From contig JAJFKL010000030.1 in the NCBI GenBank assembly GCA_021773235.1, forward strand, positions 186,001-250,000: a stretch of 64,000 nt of DNA, in the 5' to 3' direction. The notes below the pieces were generated by a model that made no database searches, was not told the DNA's origin, and saw only the letters and a list, made by a program, of their open reading frames with translations. A program made the translations under genes and the position numbers. Source of the DNA: Gammaproteobacteria bacterium. Its GTDB lineage: Bacteria; Pseudomonadota; Gammaproteobacteria; Eutrophobiales; Eutrophobiaceae. Below are positions 44,169 through 52,542 of this stretch, in pieces (within the stretch, counting starts at the first letter, position 1; each line of letters starts with the position of its first letter).

Positions 44169-46439
44169 TTATGAATCAGATCCAGGCGTTCTAATAAAGA
44201 AATTACTTCTGTTTTTTAATGACATAATTAATGCTGTTGAACTCTGAAGGTTTTTTTGGTCGAGTCTTTTCAATATTATTTTTTTAACAAGCAAAAAAGG
44301 ATTATCTATTTTATTTGAAATCATATTACCATCTAAAATATCTGAAACATTAGACTCAATATCATCGTATTCTTTATTTATGTACTCTCTAAATTCTTCA
44401 TTTTTGTATTCATTGAAAATATTCATTAAATTAATATAAGCAGTAAAAAGTTGTATATGTAATGTTTTTTCTTCATTAACCGTTTCCAACTTTTCACCGT
44501 TTATCACATTTCCCGTAAGTTTATTAACTAAATCAATATGATTAGACCATAAGTCCAAGCAAAAAAGTGTATATTCATCAGGGTTTTCATCGACCATTAA
44601 TTCACACAGCTTATTTTCATACTGTATAAAGTAAACAAATAAACTCCTAAAATAATAGTCAGTGAAGCTCGAATGGAAAATAGGTAAATATTCCCATGAT
44701 TGCCAAATATGCAATATATAACGTTCAATATCTTTATTATAAAAATGATAAAAGTCATACCAATGTGCAAATATTTCATACACTTGATCTATATACTCTT
44801 CATCATCAATTAGGCTTGAATCACGCATAGGCCACCATTCACGTTTAATACTTACAAGTTCTTCCTCCCTATCAAATCCAATATCAAGCCTCAAAAAAAT
44901 AGCGTGTGATATTTCATGAGTTAATGTTAGCCAATTACCTCTACTATCACATGGATCGTATAGAGCTACTAAGGGCAAGTTTATTACCTCTCCAAAAGTA
45001 GCTTTAAAACCTGATGAATCATTAAATGTGGGAAAACCTTTAGCTATCTTTTCCCCAGAATAGCTATCTGTAAAATCTGACCAGGTAGAAAATATAAAAT
45101 TAATAAAGTCTTCAACAGCTAAAAGGTTTCCAAAAATACCATCACTAAATGGTAAAGGTAACTCGTGGGAAGAGAACAAAGCATTGAATCCACTATCAAT
45201 TCTTTGCGCAAGACCTCTTTCAGCAGATTCAGCCGACTGCATTAAAACACTTTCAGATACATGCATATCTATTTGTTCATTTTTACGAATGAAATCACAA
45301 TAGTTATTAATTTCTTCTTCTAGACAATGTAGGAAATTACCAATACTTCTAGATAAAGGATAATATGATGGATTGCATGTATATGAAGTAATGGTATTAG
45401 AGATATTTTTAATTCTATTTGCTAAACGAGGATTTTTATCCTGTAATAACCTTGGTATTTCTAATCGATAATTATCATGATTAACTTTATAAATTAAAGG
45501 TTTGTGTGTACTCTCGCTAAATTTATCTTGTAAATGTGTTCGAGTTGAAAGAGCTGCGCGATGCTCTTGTTCCCACTTCTTTCTAAAATTAAGTATCTTT
45601 TCAATTAACAAATTTGTATCTATATTATTAGTAGTATTAACAACTATGTCTTCTTCCCCTAACAATGCTGAACATTGGTAATATTCTTCACTAAAATAAG
45701 CTGGGATATAATTTTCAAAACCAGGTGGGCAATTAACTGAGATAGCTGCTGAAGATTCGCCTTCAATACCCGTAACAGAAACACTTTTTTTGTTGTATTT
45801 TATATTATTATAAGAGATACAAGGAATGGATCTTGTATTCATAAATACTGGGAATTTACTAAATTCTTTATCAACAGCGGGGAAACAGTCATCTGCTATA
45901 AGCTCACGACACTTCAAGCAAAGTATCCAGATGTCTTCAACTTTATTGCTTTTAACAATCCCATATAGTTCTGACCTTCCATATCCACCAAATAATGATA
46001 GTTCGATATTCTTATTACGAGCTATTTCGTTAATTTTTTCTAACAATACTGAATACGCAGTTAATGAGGATGCAACACCGGAGTCTTCAGAATAAAACCA
46101 TTTATCTAACTCTAAAAATAGAAAACCTATAACAGGAGCATCACTTAACCAAGGCGTAATATCAGGTGAACTATATGCGGGGGTAGCAAAATTATAGGCT
46201 ATGAGAGGTTTAACTGTCCTAATGCCTTCAAAAGAATAATAAACTAAATCATCTTCAAAACTTTCTATATTAAATATAGCTACAACGTCATATTGACCAA
46301 ATGCTTTGAATAGATTTGTACATCCTTTATCTTTTAATTTCTGTACTACATGCTCTTCAGAACCAGCATCAATATGAAAAAAAAGACCTGCTAGAAATGT
46401 TTCCCCAACTCTAAGTGAAACTTCATCTTCCATAGTCAT
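44169..46439 (-). CDS. Large protein with tandem sensor-like N-terminus and HEXXH zincin domain
   Basis: I do not recognise this 756-residue protein as a whole. Residues about 14-85 (FFHIDAGSEEHVVQKLKDKG, then FGQYDVVAIFNIES) resemble the ferredoxin-like RAM fold of Lrp/AsnC sensors, and a second similar unit may follow (about 100-180). The C-terminal half has THEISHAIF at 507-515, an HEXXH zinc motif, with Glu 555 in YEIFAHWYDF as a likely third ligand, the gluzincin spacing. No signal peptide or membrane helix is present. Operon with a membrane-anchored hydrolase suggests a sense-cleave-act pathway. The function is inferred. Confidence 0.6.
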   Translation of the reverse strand: MTMEDEVSLRVGETFLAGLFFHIDAGSEEHVVQKLKDKGCTNLFKAFGQYDVVAIFNIESFEDDLVYYSFEGIRTVKPLIAYNFATPAYSSPDITPWLSDAPVIGFLFLELDKWFYSEDSGVASSLTAYSVLLEKINEIARNKNIELSLFGGYGRSELYGIVKSNKVEDIWILCLKCRELIADDCFPAVDKEFSKFPVFMNTRSIPCISYNNIKYNKKSVSVTGIEGESSAAISVNCPPGFENYIPAYFSEEYYQCSALLGEEDIVVNTTNNIDTNLLIEKILNFRKKWEQEHRAALSTRTHLQDKFSESTHKPLIYKVNHDNYRLEIPRLLQDKNPRLANRIKNISNTITSYTCNPSYYPLSRSIGNFLHCLEEEINNYCDFIRKNEQIDMHVSESVLMQSAESAERGLAQRIDSGFNALFSSHELPLPFSDGIFGNLLAVEDFINFIFSTWSDFTDSYSGEKIAKGFPTFNDSSGFKATFGEVINLPLVALYDPCDSRGNWLTLTHEISHAIFLRLDIGFDREEELVSIKREWWPMRDSSLIDDEEYIDQVYEIFAHWYDFYHFYNKDIERYILHIWQSWEYLPIFHSSFTDYYFRSLFVYFIQYENKLCELMVDENPDEYTLFCLDLWSNHIDLVNKLTGNVINGEKLETVNEEKTLHIQLFTAYINLMNIFNEYKNEEFREYINKEYDDIESNVSDILDGNMISNKIDNPFLLVKKIILKRLDQKNLQSSTALIMSLKNRSNFFIRTPGSDS

Positions 46440-46511
46440 TAATAGCTAAGATTATATTAGAACAATAATAGTAACATTATTGACACTAAATCTAGCAAGA
46501 AGAAAAAGGGT

Positions 46512-46733
46512 TTATGTGTTTGCTAATCTTTCGATAGAGGCAAACAATCTAGCTTTTGATTTATCTTTAGGTTTGGTATTTAGGGAACGACACATTTTAT
46601 CTGTAGCGTTCATAGGACGGGTCAGCGTTCCATCGAGACCATAAACTGAGGACGACGTAACACCTCGACTACGAATTTTATTTGATAAAATTCGCTTATT
46701 AAAACTTGAACTAGTTAAAGGTTTTTTAGACAT
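46512..46733 (-). CDS. Unknown small basic protein
   Basis: This 73-residue protein is basic and low in complexity (SSSFNKRILSNKIRSRGV, NTKPKDKSKARLFASIERLA). I do not recognise it. It lies 72 bases upstream of the zincin gene on the same strand and could be a small regulator of that operon, or not a gene at all; the bias toward Lys, Arg and Ser is weak evidence. Confidence 0.4.
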   Translation of the reverse strand: MSKKPLTSSSFNKRILSNKIRSRGVTSSSVYGLDGTLTRPMNATDKMCRSLNTKPKDKSKARLFASIERLANT

Positions 46734-47187
46734 CTATCTTACTTATAAAAAACTCGTCTTCTTATATATGTACTTAGAGACGTTTTTTCAATCCATTTAC
46801 AGGGAAGAGGAGTATAAGAACAAATATTTCGACTTTCAATGACCAATTTCAGATTTCTCCATAATTATTCACTCTATATCGGGCAGAATGTTTATATACT
46901 TTAGAAGTATATAATGCCATTAATATCATATAGATATATTACACTATTAATACTAATTCTGGTATATGTCTTATATAACTAACTGTAGACTCCTATAGAT
47001 CTTAGGTCAAGTAGAATATACAAATTCAATGACCAGCTCATCAATATCTAGTGGTTTTTATATTTTCGAACGCAATATATTGATTAAGTTTCAAAATAAA
47101 AACTTGTAGCACTGACCCTATTTCAAAAATGCAGAAAGAATTTAGATCCAGCCTAAAATAATAATAGCCGAAAACCTACTCATTTCT
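46734..47187. other. Gene-free AT-rich stretch
   Basis: About 450 bases between the last small ORF and the dyad cluster near attR. I see no ORF with a ribosome site, no tRNA and no clear terminator. Runs such as ATATAGATATATTACAC suggest promoter-like composition only. Confidence 0.5.
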
Positions 47188-47256
47188 ACTGTTTACCGGT
47201 AAACAGTGAATAAATGTTTCTAGAGAAACGAAAAATGCAGGGTTTCCCGGGAAACC
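47188..47256. promoter_or_regulatory. Three phased GTTT-N6-AAAC dyads inside the right end
   Basis: ACTGTTTACCGGTAAACAGT (47188-47207, perfect), GTTTCTAGAGAAAC (47216-47229) and GGTTTCCCGGGAAACC (47241-47256, perfect) share arms GTTT and AAAC. Their centres are 25 and 26 bases apart, about two and a half helical turns. They lie 20-90 bases from the right arm site. Binding by the element's regulator, excisionase or a host factor is inferred. Confidence 0.6.
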
Positions 47257-47275
47257 GGGAAAATCAAGGCATAAA

Positions 47276-47296
47276 TTACCTAAAAGTTACCTAAAT
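47276..47296 (+). promoter_or_regulatory. Candidate integrase arm-type site, right
   Basis: The same pair of TTACCTAAA repeats as at 30727-30747, identical over 21 bases, 46 bases inside the right core repeat. The different distances from the cores (109 and 46 bases) are usual for attL and attR. Confidence 0.6.
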
Positions 47297-47342
47297 AGCA
47301 TATTTTAAATAACAATAAATGCTGAAACCATTGATATATGGT

Positions 47343-47384
47343 GTGCTCCCTACGAGACTCGAACTCGTGTTTTCGCCGTGAGAG
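47343..47384. repeat. Right attachment site attR (42-bp core repeat within tRNA-Glu)
   Basis: Identical to the left copy over 42 bases. It makes up the acceptor, T-arm and anticodon 3' part of tRNA-Glu, so the tRNA stays intact after integration, its 3' part being supplied by the element. Confidence 0.93.
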
Positions 47385-47416
47385 GGCGACGTCCTGGGCC
47401 ACTAGACGAAGGGAGC
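47344..47416 (-). tRNA. tRNA-Glu (anticodon CTC)
   Basis: The minus strand begins GCTCCCTTCGTCTAGTGGCC and folds into a standard cloverleaf: 7-bp acceptor (GCTCCCT/AGGGAGC), anticodon loop CTCTCAC with CTC in the middle, and T-loop GTTCGAG. The CCA end is not encoded. It reads GAG codons. It is the integration target of the island, with the element lying on its 3' side. Confidence 0.93.
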
Positions 47417-47479
47417 AATGAATATTGAACTGCGTTATTATAGGCATCATTAAGACACCCTCAAACAGATAATTGTTAA

Positions 47480-48811
47480 ATGACAACCCCTGAAGAGTCC
47501 CAAAAAGTTACCAAGCTTAAAATAAAACCGACGATTATTACGCGTGATCAACATACGGTATCACGTGCAGCGATTAGCGAGAATGCCCTGAAGGTGTTGT
47601 ATCGCTTGAAGAATGCAGATTATAAGGCGTATTTAGTCGGCGGTGGTGTGCGAGATATCCTGCTAGGCAGAGAGCCCAAGGATTTTGATGTTGTTACTGA
47701 TGCAAAACCTGAACAGATAAGGGAGCTATTTCGCAACTGTCGATTAATTGGTCGTCGTTTTCGTTTGGCACATGTCCGTTTTGGGGATGAATTGATTGAG
47801 GTCTCTACCTTTCGAGCACCGCATCATGTCTCTGATCAAGGTGAAGGTCATGTAGAAGCTGGCAGAATAATTCGTGACAATGTCTATGGTGATATTGATG
47901 ATGATGTTTGGCGGCGTGATTTCACCATCAATGCCTTGTTCTACAATATAAAAGACTTTTCTATTGTTGATTATGTTGGTGGTGTGAAGGATCTCGAAGC
48001 AGGTCAATTGAGATTGATTGGTGATCCGGCGCAACGTTATGTAGAAGACCCCGTGCGTATGCTGCGTGCTATTCGGTTTTCATCTAAGTTGGGCTTGAGA
48101 ATCCATCCTGAAGCTGAAGCACCCATTGGTGAGTATGCAGCGCTATTAAAAGATATTCCTGCAGCTCGCTTATTTGAAGAGATGCTCAAGTTATTTATGG
48201 GTGGTAGTGCCCTGCAAACTTTTGAGTCGTTGCGACATTACAATTTATTTCAATATCTGTTTCCACAGACAGATAAGTTGCTGGATACGCAAGAACGAGA
48301 TTACCCGCATACCTTTATTATGCAGGCATTGAAAAATACAGATCAAAGGATCAATGAAGGTAATACAGTGGCACCTGGTTTTTTATTAGCAGCATTATTA
48401 TGGGAACCTATGCGGGTTATCGCTGATGAACATATTGCCAATGGCCTGTCAGAAATGGAAGCAGTGCAGTTGGCTGGTGATACAGTGATTTCAAGACAAA
48501 TTTTGAGTACAGCAATGCCGCGTCGATTTACACATATGGCGCGTGATATTTGGACTTTACAAGTCAGATTAAAAAAGACTAAAAAACGCGCAATACGCGT
48601 ATTAATGCATCCAAAATTCCGAGCGGCTTATGATTTTCTATTATTACGTGCTCAAGCGGGAGAACCGCTAGATGAATTTGTCGATTATTGGACAAAAGAA
48701 CAACTGGAAGAACCTTTGGCCGGTAAAGATAAAATAAAGTCTGGATATCATAAACCGCGATCACGACGACGTCCGCGTAAGAACAAAAAAAATAATTCAA
48801 CTGATTCATGA
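47480..48811 (+). CDS. pcnB: Poly(A) polymerase I
   Basis: This 443-residue nucleotidyltransferase has the class II signature (LVGGGVRDILLGREPKDFDV) and the following RRDFTINALFYN motif; the C-terminus is strongly basic (HKPRSRRRPRKNKK), as in PcnB rather than CCA-adding enzymes. It adds poly(A) tails to RNA 3' ends and so speeds their decay. It opens a five- or six-gene operon and overlaps folK by ATGA. Confidence 0.93.
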   Translation: MTTPEESQKVTKLKIKPTIITRDQHTVSRAAISENALKVLYRLKNADYKAYLVGGGVRDILLGREPKDFDVVTDAKPEQIRELFRNCRLIGRRFRLAHVRFGDELIEVSTFRAPHHVSDQGEGHVEAGRIIRDNVYGDIDDDVWRRDFTINALFYNIKDFSIVDYVGGVKDLEAGQLRLIGDPAQRYVEDPVRMLRAIRFSSKLGLRIHPEAEAPIGEYAALLKDIPAARLFEEMLKLFMGGSALQTFESLRHYNLFQYLFPQTDKLLDTQERDYPHTFIMQALKNTDQRINEGNTVAPGFLLAALLWEPMRVIADEHIANGLSEMEAVQLAGDTVISRQILSTAMPRRFTHMARDIWTLQVRLKKTKKRAIRVLMHPKFRAAYDFLLLRAQAGEPLDEFVDYWTKEQLEEPLAGKDKIKSGYHKPRSRRRPRKNKKNNSTDS

Positions 48812-49299
48812 TTATTGTTTATATCGGCCTGGGTAGTAACCTGGGAGGAGATTTTGCATCACCTAAGCAGAATATTGCCTCTGCCATAGAGGCGCTTGGA
48901 GAGATACAATCTACACAAATGATTAGCGCATCCTCTCTATATGAAAGTAAGCCAGTTGGTCCGCAAGATCAGGGTGATTATATTAATGCGGTTGTGAAGC
49001 TGGAAACGGATCTTGATGCAATAGCGTTGCTGGAGTGCTTGCAAGCGATTGAAAATGATCATGGTCGGGAACGTAAGCAACACTGGGGTCCAAGAACACT
49101 GGACCTGGATATATTATTGTTTGGTGATCAAATTATTGATAATGAAAGATTAACGGTTCCTCATGCAGAGATAGGCAACCGTCCTTTTGTGTTAGTACCT
49201 TTAGCTGAAGTTGAGCCTGATTGTGTTATTCCAGAAAAAGGTTTAGTGGCTGATTTAATCTCGAAATTAGATCAAGCTGGATTGAAGGTAATGCCATGA
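48808..49299 (+). CDS. folK: 6-hydroxymethyl-7,8-dihydropterin pyrophosphokinase
   Basis: This 163-residue protein has the HPPK signatures YIGLGSNLGG at the start and WGPRTLDLDILLFGD in the middle. It activates the pterin for folate synthesis. It overlaps pcnB and the next gene by ATGA each. pcnB-folK-panB is a common gammaproteobacterial order. Confidence 0.96.
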   Translation: MIIVYIGLGSNLGGDFASPKQNIASAIEALGEIQSTQMISASSLYESKPVGPQDQGDYINAVVKLETDLDAIALLECLQAIENDHGRERKQHWGPRTLDLDILLFGDQIIDNERLTVPHAEIGNRPFVLVPLAEVEPDCVIPEKGLVADLISKLDQAGLKVMP

Positions 49300-49940
49300 A
49301 GCAAGGACATCCGGATTATATTGTTGTTGAAGGACCGATTGGTGTAGGTAAGACAACACTAGCCAAACGATTAGCAAAAACATTTGATACTGAATTGATG
49401 TTGGAGCTTGCAGCAGAAAATCCATTTTTACCGCGTTTTTATTCCGATCCAAAATCAGTCGCTTTACCTACGCAACTCTTCTTTTTATTTCAGCGTGCCA
49501 AACAACTGGAAGCTTTGCGTCAAACAGATATGTTTAAACCCGTTCAGGTATCCGATTTCTTGATTGAAAAGGACAAGCTGTTTGCCTCGGTTACCTTGGA
49601 TGATGATGAGCTAGCGCTATATCACCAGGTTTATGACAGACTAACTTTGGACTCACCTGTCCCCGATCTTGTTATTTATCTACAAGCCCCAATAGATATA
49701 TTAATGCAACGTATAATAGAACGTGGTCATGACTATGAGCGGCCAATGAACCGAAATTACCTTAAAAAGATATCAGAGACTTATGTCGAGTTTTTTTATC
49801 ATTACACAACAGCACCATTGCTAATAGTAAATACAAATGATTTTGATCTGTCGGGAAATGATAGAGACTATAATCTTTTATTAGAACACATCAAACATCT
49901 TCCGCCGGGCAGGCACTATTTCAACCCGATTGAATTATGA
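49296..49940 (+). CDS. Deoxynucleoside kinase
   Basis: This 214-residue protein has a P-loop (VEGPIGVGKTTLA, about residues 11-23), the DFLIEKDKLFAS substrate segment and the lid RIIERGHDYERPM, as in the dNK/dGK/dAK family. It phosphorylates deoxynucleosides for salvage; specificity cannot be read. It sits between folK and panB, an arrangement seen in other gammaproteobacteria. It overlaps panB by ATGA. Confidence 0.9.
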   Translation: MKQGHPDYIVVEGPIGVGKTTLAKRLAKTFDTELMLELAAENPFLPRFYSDPKSVALPTQLFFLFQRAKQLEALRQTDMFKPVQVSDFLIEKDKLFASVTLDDDELALYHQVYDRLTLDSPVPDLVIYLQAPIDILMQRIIERGHDYERPMNRNYLKKISETYVEFFYHYTTAPLLIVNTNDFDLSGNDRDYNLLLEHIKHLPPGRHYFNPIEL

Positions 49941-50734
49941 CACAGAAAATTACCATAACGACATTAAAGCAAATGAAATCAACAGGCGAAAAGATCGCTT
50001 GTTTGACTTCATATGATGCCAGTTTTGCAAAACTACAAGACGAAACAGGCGTGGATGTTTTACTTGTTGGTGATTCTCTCGGGATGGTCTTACATGGAGA
50101 TGAGACGACATTAAATGTGACCATGACCGATATGATCTATCATACTGGTTTAGTAAGCAAAGTGTGTCAACGCGCCTTCGTCATAAGTGACATGCCATAC
50201 GAAAGTTATACTTCAGCTATGCAGGCACTGGAGAATGCAAAACGTTTGTTTAACGAAGCTAATGCTGACATGGTCAAATTGGAAGGCGGGGCAGAAATAA
50301 GCGAAGCCGTTTCAATGATTACAGAAGCAGGCATCCCTGTTTGCGGTCACCTTGGCTTGATGCCGCAGTCTATTCACGAGTTAGGTGGTTACCGAGTACA
50401 GGCGAAGACGGAAGCTGAAGCAAAAAAGCTTAAGCAAGATGCTCTATCATTACAAGCATCTGGTGCAGATTGTTTAGTGTTGGAGTGTGTGCCAGCTAAA
50501 GTAGCTACAGAAGTCAGTGATATGTTAGATATCCCGGTTATTGGAATAGGTGCGGGTGTAGATTGCGACGGGCAAGTCTTAGTGGTGTATGACATGCTTG
50601 GTTTAAGCGATAAGGAGTTTAAATTTTCAAAGAACTTTCTAAGTGGTAAAGGATCCATAGCCGATGCATTGAAAGATTACGTTACAGCAGTTAAAGATAA
50701 CTCTTTTCCGAGCGCTTCTCATTCATACGAATAA
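49937..50734 (+). CDS. panB: 3-methyl-2-oxobutanoate hydroxymethyltransferase
   Basis: This 265-residue TIM-barrel enzyme has the PanB motifs YDASFAKLQDETGVDVLLVGDS (read in two parts: metal-binding Asp in VGDS) and VCGHLGLMPQSIHELGGY. It makes ketopantoate, the first committed step of pantothenate synthesis. The stop overlaps the panC start (TAATG). Confidence 0.96.
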   Translation: MTQKITITTLKQMKSTGEKIACLTSYDASFAKLQDETGVDVLLVGDSLGMVLHGDETTLNVTMTDMIYHTGLVSKVCQRAFVISDMPYESYTSAMQALENAKRLFNEANADMVKLEGGAEISEAVSMITEAGIPVCGHLGLMPQSIHELGGYRVQAKTEAEAKKLKQDALSLQASGADCLVLECVPAKVATEVSDMLDIPVIGIGAGVDCDGQVLVVYDMLGLSDKEFKFSKNFLSGKGSIADALKDYVTAVKDNSFPSASHSYE

Positions 50735-51582
50735 TGGAACGAATAGAAAAAATAAACGCGCTTCGGGAGAAGTTAGACTCAGTACGCAAAGCCGATAAGA
50801 AAATTGCTCTGGTCCCTACCATGGGTAATTTGCATGAAGGACATCTCTCTCTAGTAAAACAGGCACAATCATTAGCTGACTATGTTGTCGTTAGTATCTT
50901 TGTAAATCCAACGCAATTTGTAGCCGGCGAAGATTTTGATAACTATCCACGTACACTAGATGCCGACCTCGAATATTTGAAACGTTTAAATGTCGACCTT
51001 GTTTTTATACCTGACATGGGTGAGGTTTATCCTGATGATGTTCAGCTTACAACAGAGGTGATCGTACCCGAGCTTGATTCAATCTATTGTGGTGAATATC
51101 GGCCCGGACATTTTAAAGGTGTGGCAACGGTAGTATGTAAACTATTTAATATTGTTCAGCCGGATATTGCTGTGTTTGGTGAAAAAGATTATCAGCAATT
51201 ATTAGTTATACGTAGTTTGGTAAAAAACCTTAACTTACCCATAAATATTTATGGAGCGGTTACACTGCGTGAAACGGACGGATTAGCAATGAGTTCCCGT
51301 AATGTGTATCTGAATGAGGCTGAACGCCAAAAAGCGCCATTTTTATATAAAGCTATAATGGAGGTAGCTGAATCACTAAAAAGAGGCGAATCAAATTATG
51401 AAAATCTCGAAAAAAATGCGATTTCATCATTAAAAGAAGCTGGATTTAATCCGGAATATTTCAGTATATGCGATTCAAAAACACTAAAATTACCTATAAA
51501 TCAAGGGCTTGTGATTTTAGCGGCGGCATGGCTAGGAAAAGCTCGATTAATTGACAATGTTGCAGTGCAATCCTATGATTGA
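50734..51582 (+). CDS. panC: Pantothenate synthetase
   Basis: This 282-residue protein has the nucleotidyl-transfer motifs [14 protein letters not shown] (HIGH-like) and [10 protein letters not shown] (KMSKS-like), plus [15 protein letters not shown]. It joins pantoate and beta-alanine. It is followed by panD after 56 bases, so the three pantothenate genes lie together with one more gap than the earlier overlaps. Confidence 0.96.
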   Translation: MERIEKINALREKLDSVRKADKKIALVPTMGNLHEGHLSLVKQAQSLADYVVVSIFVNPTQFVAGEDFDNYPRTLDADLEYLKRLNVDLVFIPDMGEVYPDDVQLTTEVIVPELDSIYCGEYRPGHFKGVATVVCKLFNIVQPDIAVFGEKDYQQLLVIRSLVKNLNLPINIYGAVTLRETDGLAMSSRNVYLNEAERQKAPFLYKAIMEVAESLKRGESNYENLEKNAISSLKEAGFNPEYFSICDSKTLKLPINQGLVILAAAWLGKARLIDNVAVQSYD

Positions 51583-51638
51583 CCTCCTTTCGATCTCGGG
51601 TAATATCCGGATTTAAATCGACAAGCTTAAAGAAAATT

Positions 51639-52019
51639 ATGGAAATTACGGTTTTAAAAACAAAATTACATCAAGCCTGTGTTACACATGCTGAACTTGA
51701 ATACGATGGGTCTTGTGCCATAGATGGTGTCTTGCTTGATAAAGCTGGAATCCATGAATACGAGCAAATCGATATCTATAATATTACTAATGGTGAGCGT
51801 TTTACGACCTATGCTATTAGAGCTGAAGAAAATTCACGCATAATATCTGTGAACGGCGCTGCCGCACATAAAGCCAACCCGGGTGACCGCGTTATTATTT
51901 GTGCTTATGGTCGGATTAATGAGAATGAGGTAAGTAAATTTAAACCAACGCTTATCTATCTAGATGAAGAGAATAATATTACCCGCGTAAAAGACCATAT
52001 CCCGGTACAAGCTGCCTAA
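51639..52019 (+). CDS. panD: Aspartate 1-decarboxylase (proenzyme)
   Basis: The open frame begins earlier, but the ATG at 51639 ([20 protein letters not shown]) gives the usual 126 residues and full match to the family. The YDGSCAID motif holds the Gly-Ser bond that cleaves itself to make the pyruvoyl cofactor. PanD makes beta-alanine for PanC. It is convergent with the regA-like gene, with one base between the stop codons. Confidence 0.95.
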   Translation: MEITVLKTKLHQACVTHAELEYDGSCAIDGVLLDKAGIHEYEQIDIYNITNGERFTTYAIRAEENSRIISVNGAAAHKANPGDRVIICAYGRINENEVSKFKPTLIYLDEENNITRVKDHIPVQAA

Positions 52020-52020
52020 G

Positions 52021-52542
52021 TTAGTTCTCTTTATCGTTTTCCGGTTTTTTTTTCAATTTTCTTTGCAAGGTGCGTCTGTGCATGCCTAGCTGGCGTGCTG
52101 CATTCGAAATATTACCATCACATGCATTGAGTATTCCTTGAATATGATTCCATTCAACTTGATGTAGTGGTTTTGCTTTATCGAGAGTGTCTTCTCTTTC
52201 TTTATTGAACATCTCGATAATTTCATCTGTGTCGGCAGGCTTGGTTAGATAATTAATAGCGCCAAGTTTTATCGCTTTTACCGCAGTATTGATACTGGCA
52301 TAGCCGGTAAGTACAACAATTCGAATGTTGGGACATAGAGTGCATAGTTTTGGAATTAAAGTTAATCCAGAACCTCTAGGCATATTCAGATCAACAATAG
52401 CAAACTCAAAATTATTTTCTTTCGCAATATTTTCAGCCTCAATAATATTTTCGGCACATTTTACCTCATAACCGCGTTTTATCAGTGCTTTCGATAAGAC
52501 TCCTCGTAAGGTTATATCATCATCTACCAGTAGTAAGTTCAT
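52021..52542 (-). CDS. regA: Response regulator of the RegA/PrrA/ActR family
   Basis: This 173-residue protein has a receiver domain (LLLVDDDITLRGVLSKAL, phospho-Asp in AIVDLNMPRG, Lys in LTKPAD) and a short Fis-type helix-turn-helix at the end (NISNAARQLGMHRRTLQRKL). This is the compact RegA build. RegA-type regulators set respiration, carbon fixation and related genes by redox state. It overlaps the kinase gene upstream by 4 bases. Confidence 0.9.
   Translation of the reverse strand: MNLLLVDDDITLRGVLSKALIKRGYEVKCAENIIEAENIAKENNFEFAIVDLNMPRGSGLTLIPKLCTLCPNIRIVVLTGYASINTAVKAIKLGAINYLTKPADTDEIIEMFNKEREDTLDKAKPLHQVEWNHIQGILNACDGNISNAARQLGMHRRTLQRKLKKKPENDKEN

Larger units (their letters stand above)
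30576..47384. mobile_element. Integrated phage-satellite-like (PICI-like) island in tRNA-Glu
   Basis: A 42-bp perfect direct repeat bounds this region: left at 30576-30617, right at 47343-47384, where it forms the 3' half of an intact tRNA-Glu gene. A tyrosine integrase lies next to the left end pointing inward. Inside are an AlpA-like regulator, a winged-helix protein with iteron-like repeats, a P27-type small terminase, an HNH protein and a large fibre-like protein, but no large terminase, portal, protease or major capsid gene. This composition fits a phage satellite that borrows a helper's virions. An eroded prophage is the alternative, though the compact order and intact ORFs argue against simple decay. 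Confidence 0.8.

Noticed and set aside
30576-47384. CRISPR array or CRISPR-associated genes
   Set aside because: No regularly spaced identical repeats with unique spacers and no Cas motifs were found; the repeats seen are iteron-like or intergenic hairpins.
47280-47486. ORF of 68 aa containing VAQDVALSRRKHEF
   Set aside because: It runs through tRNA-Glu and is an artefact of the tRNA sequence.
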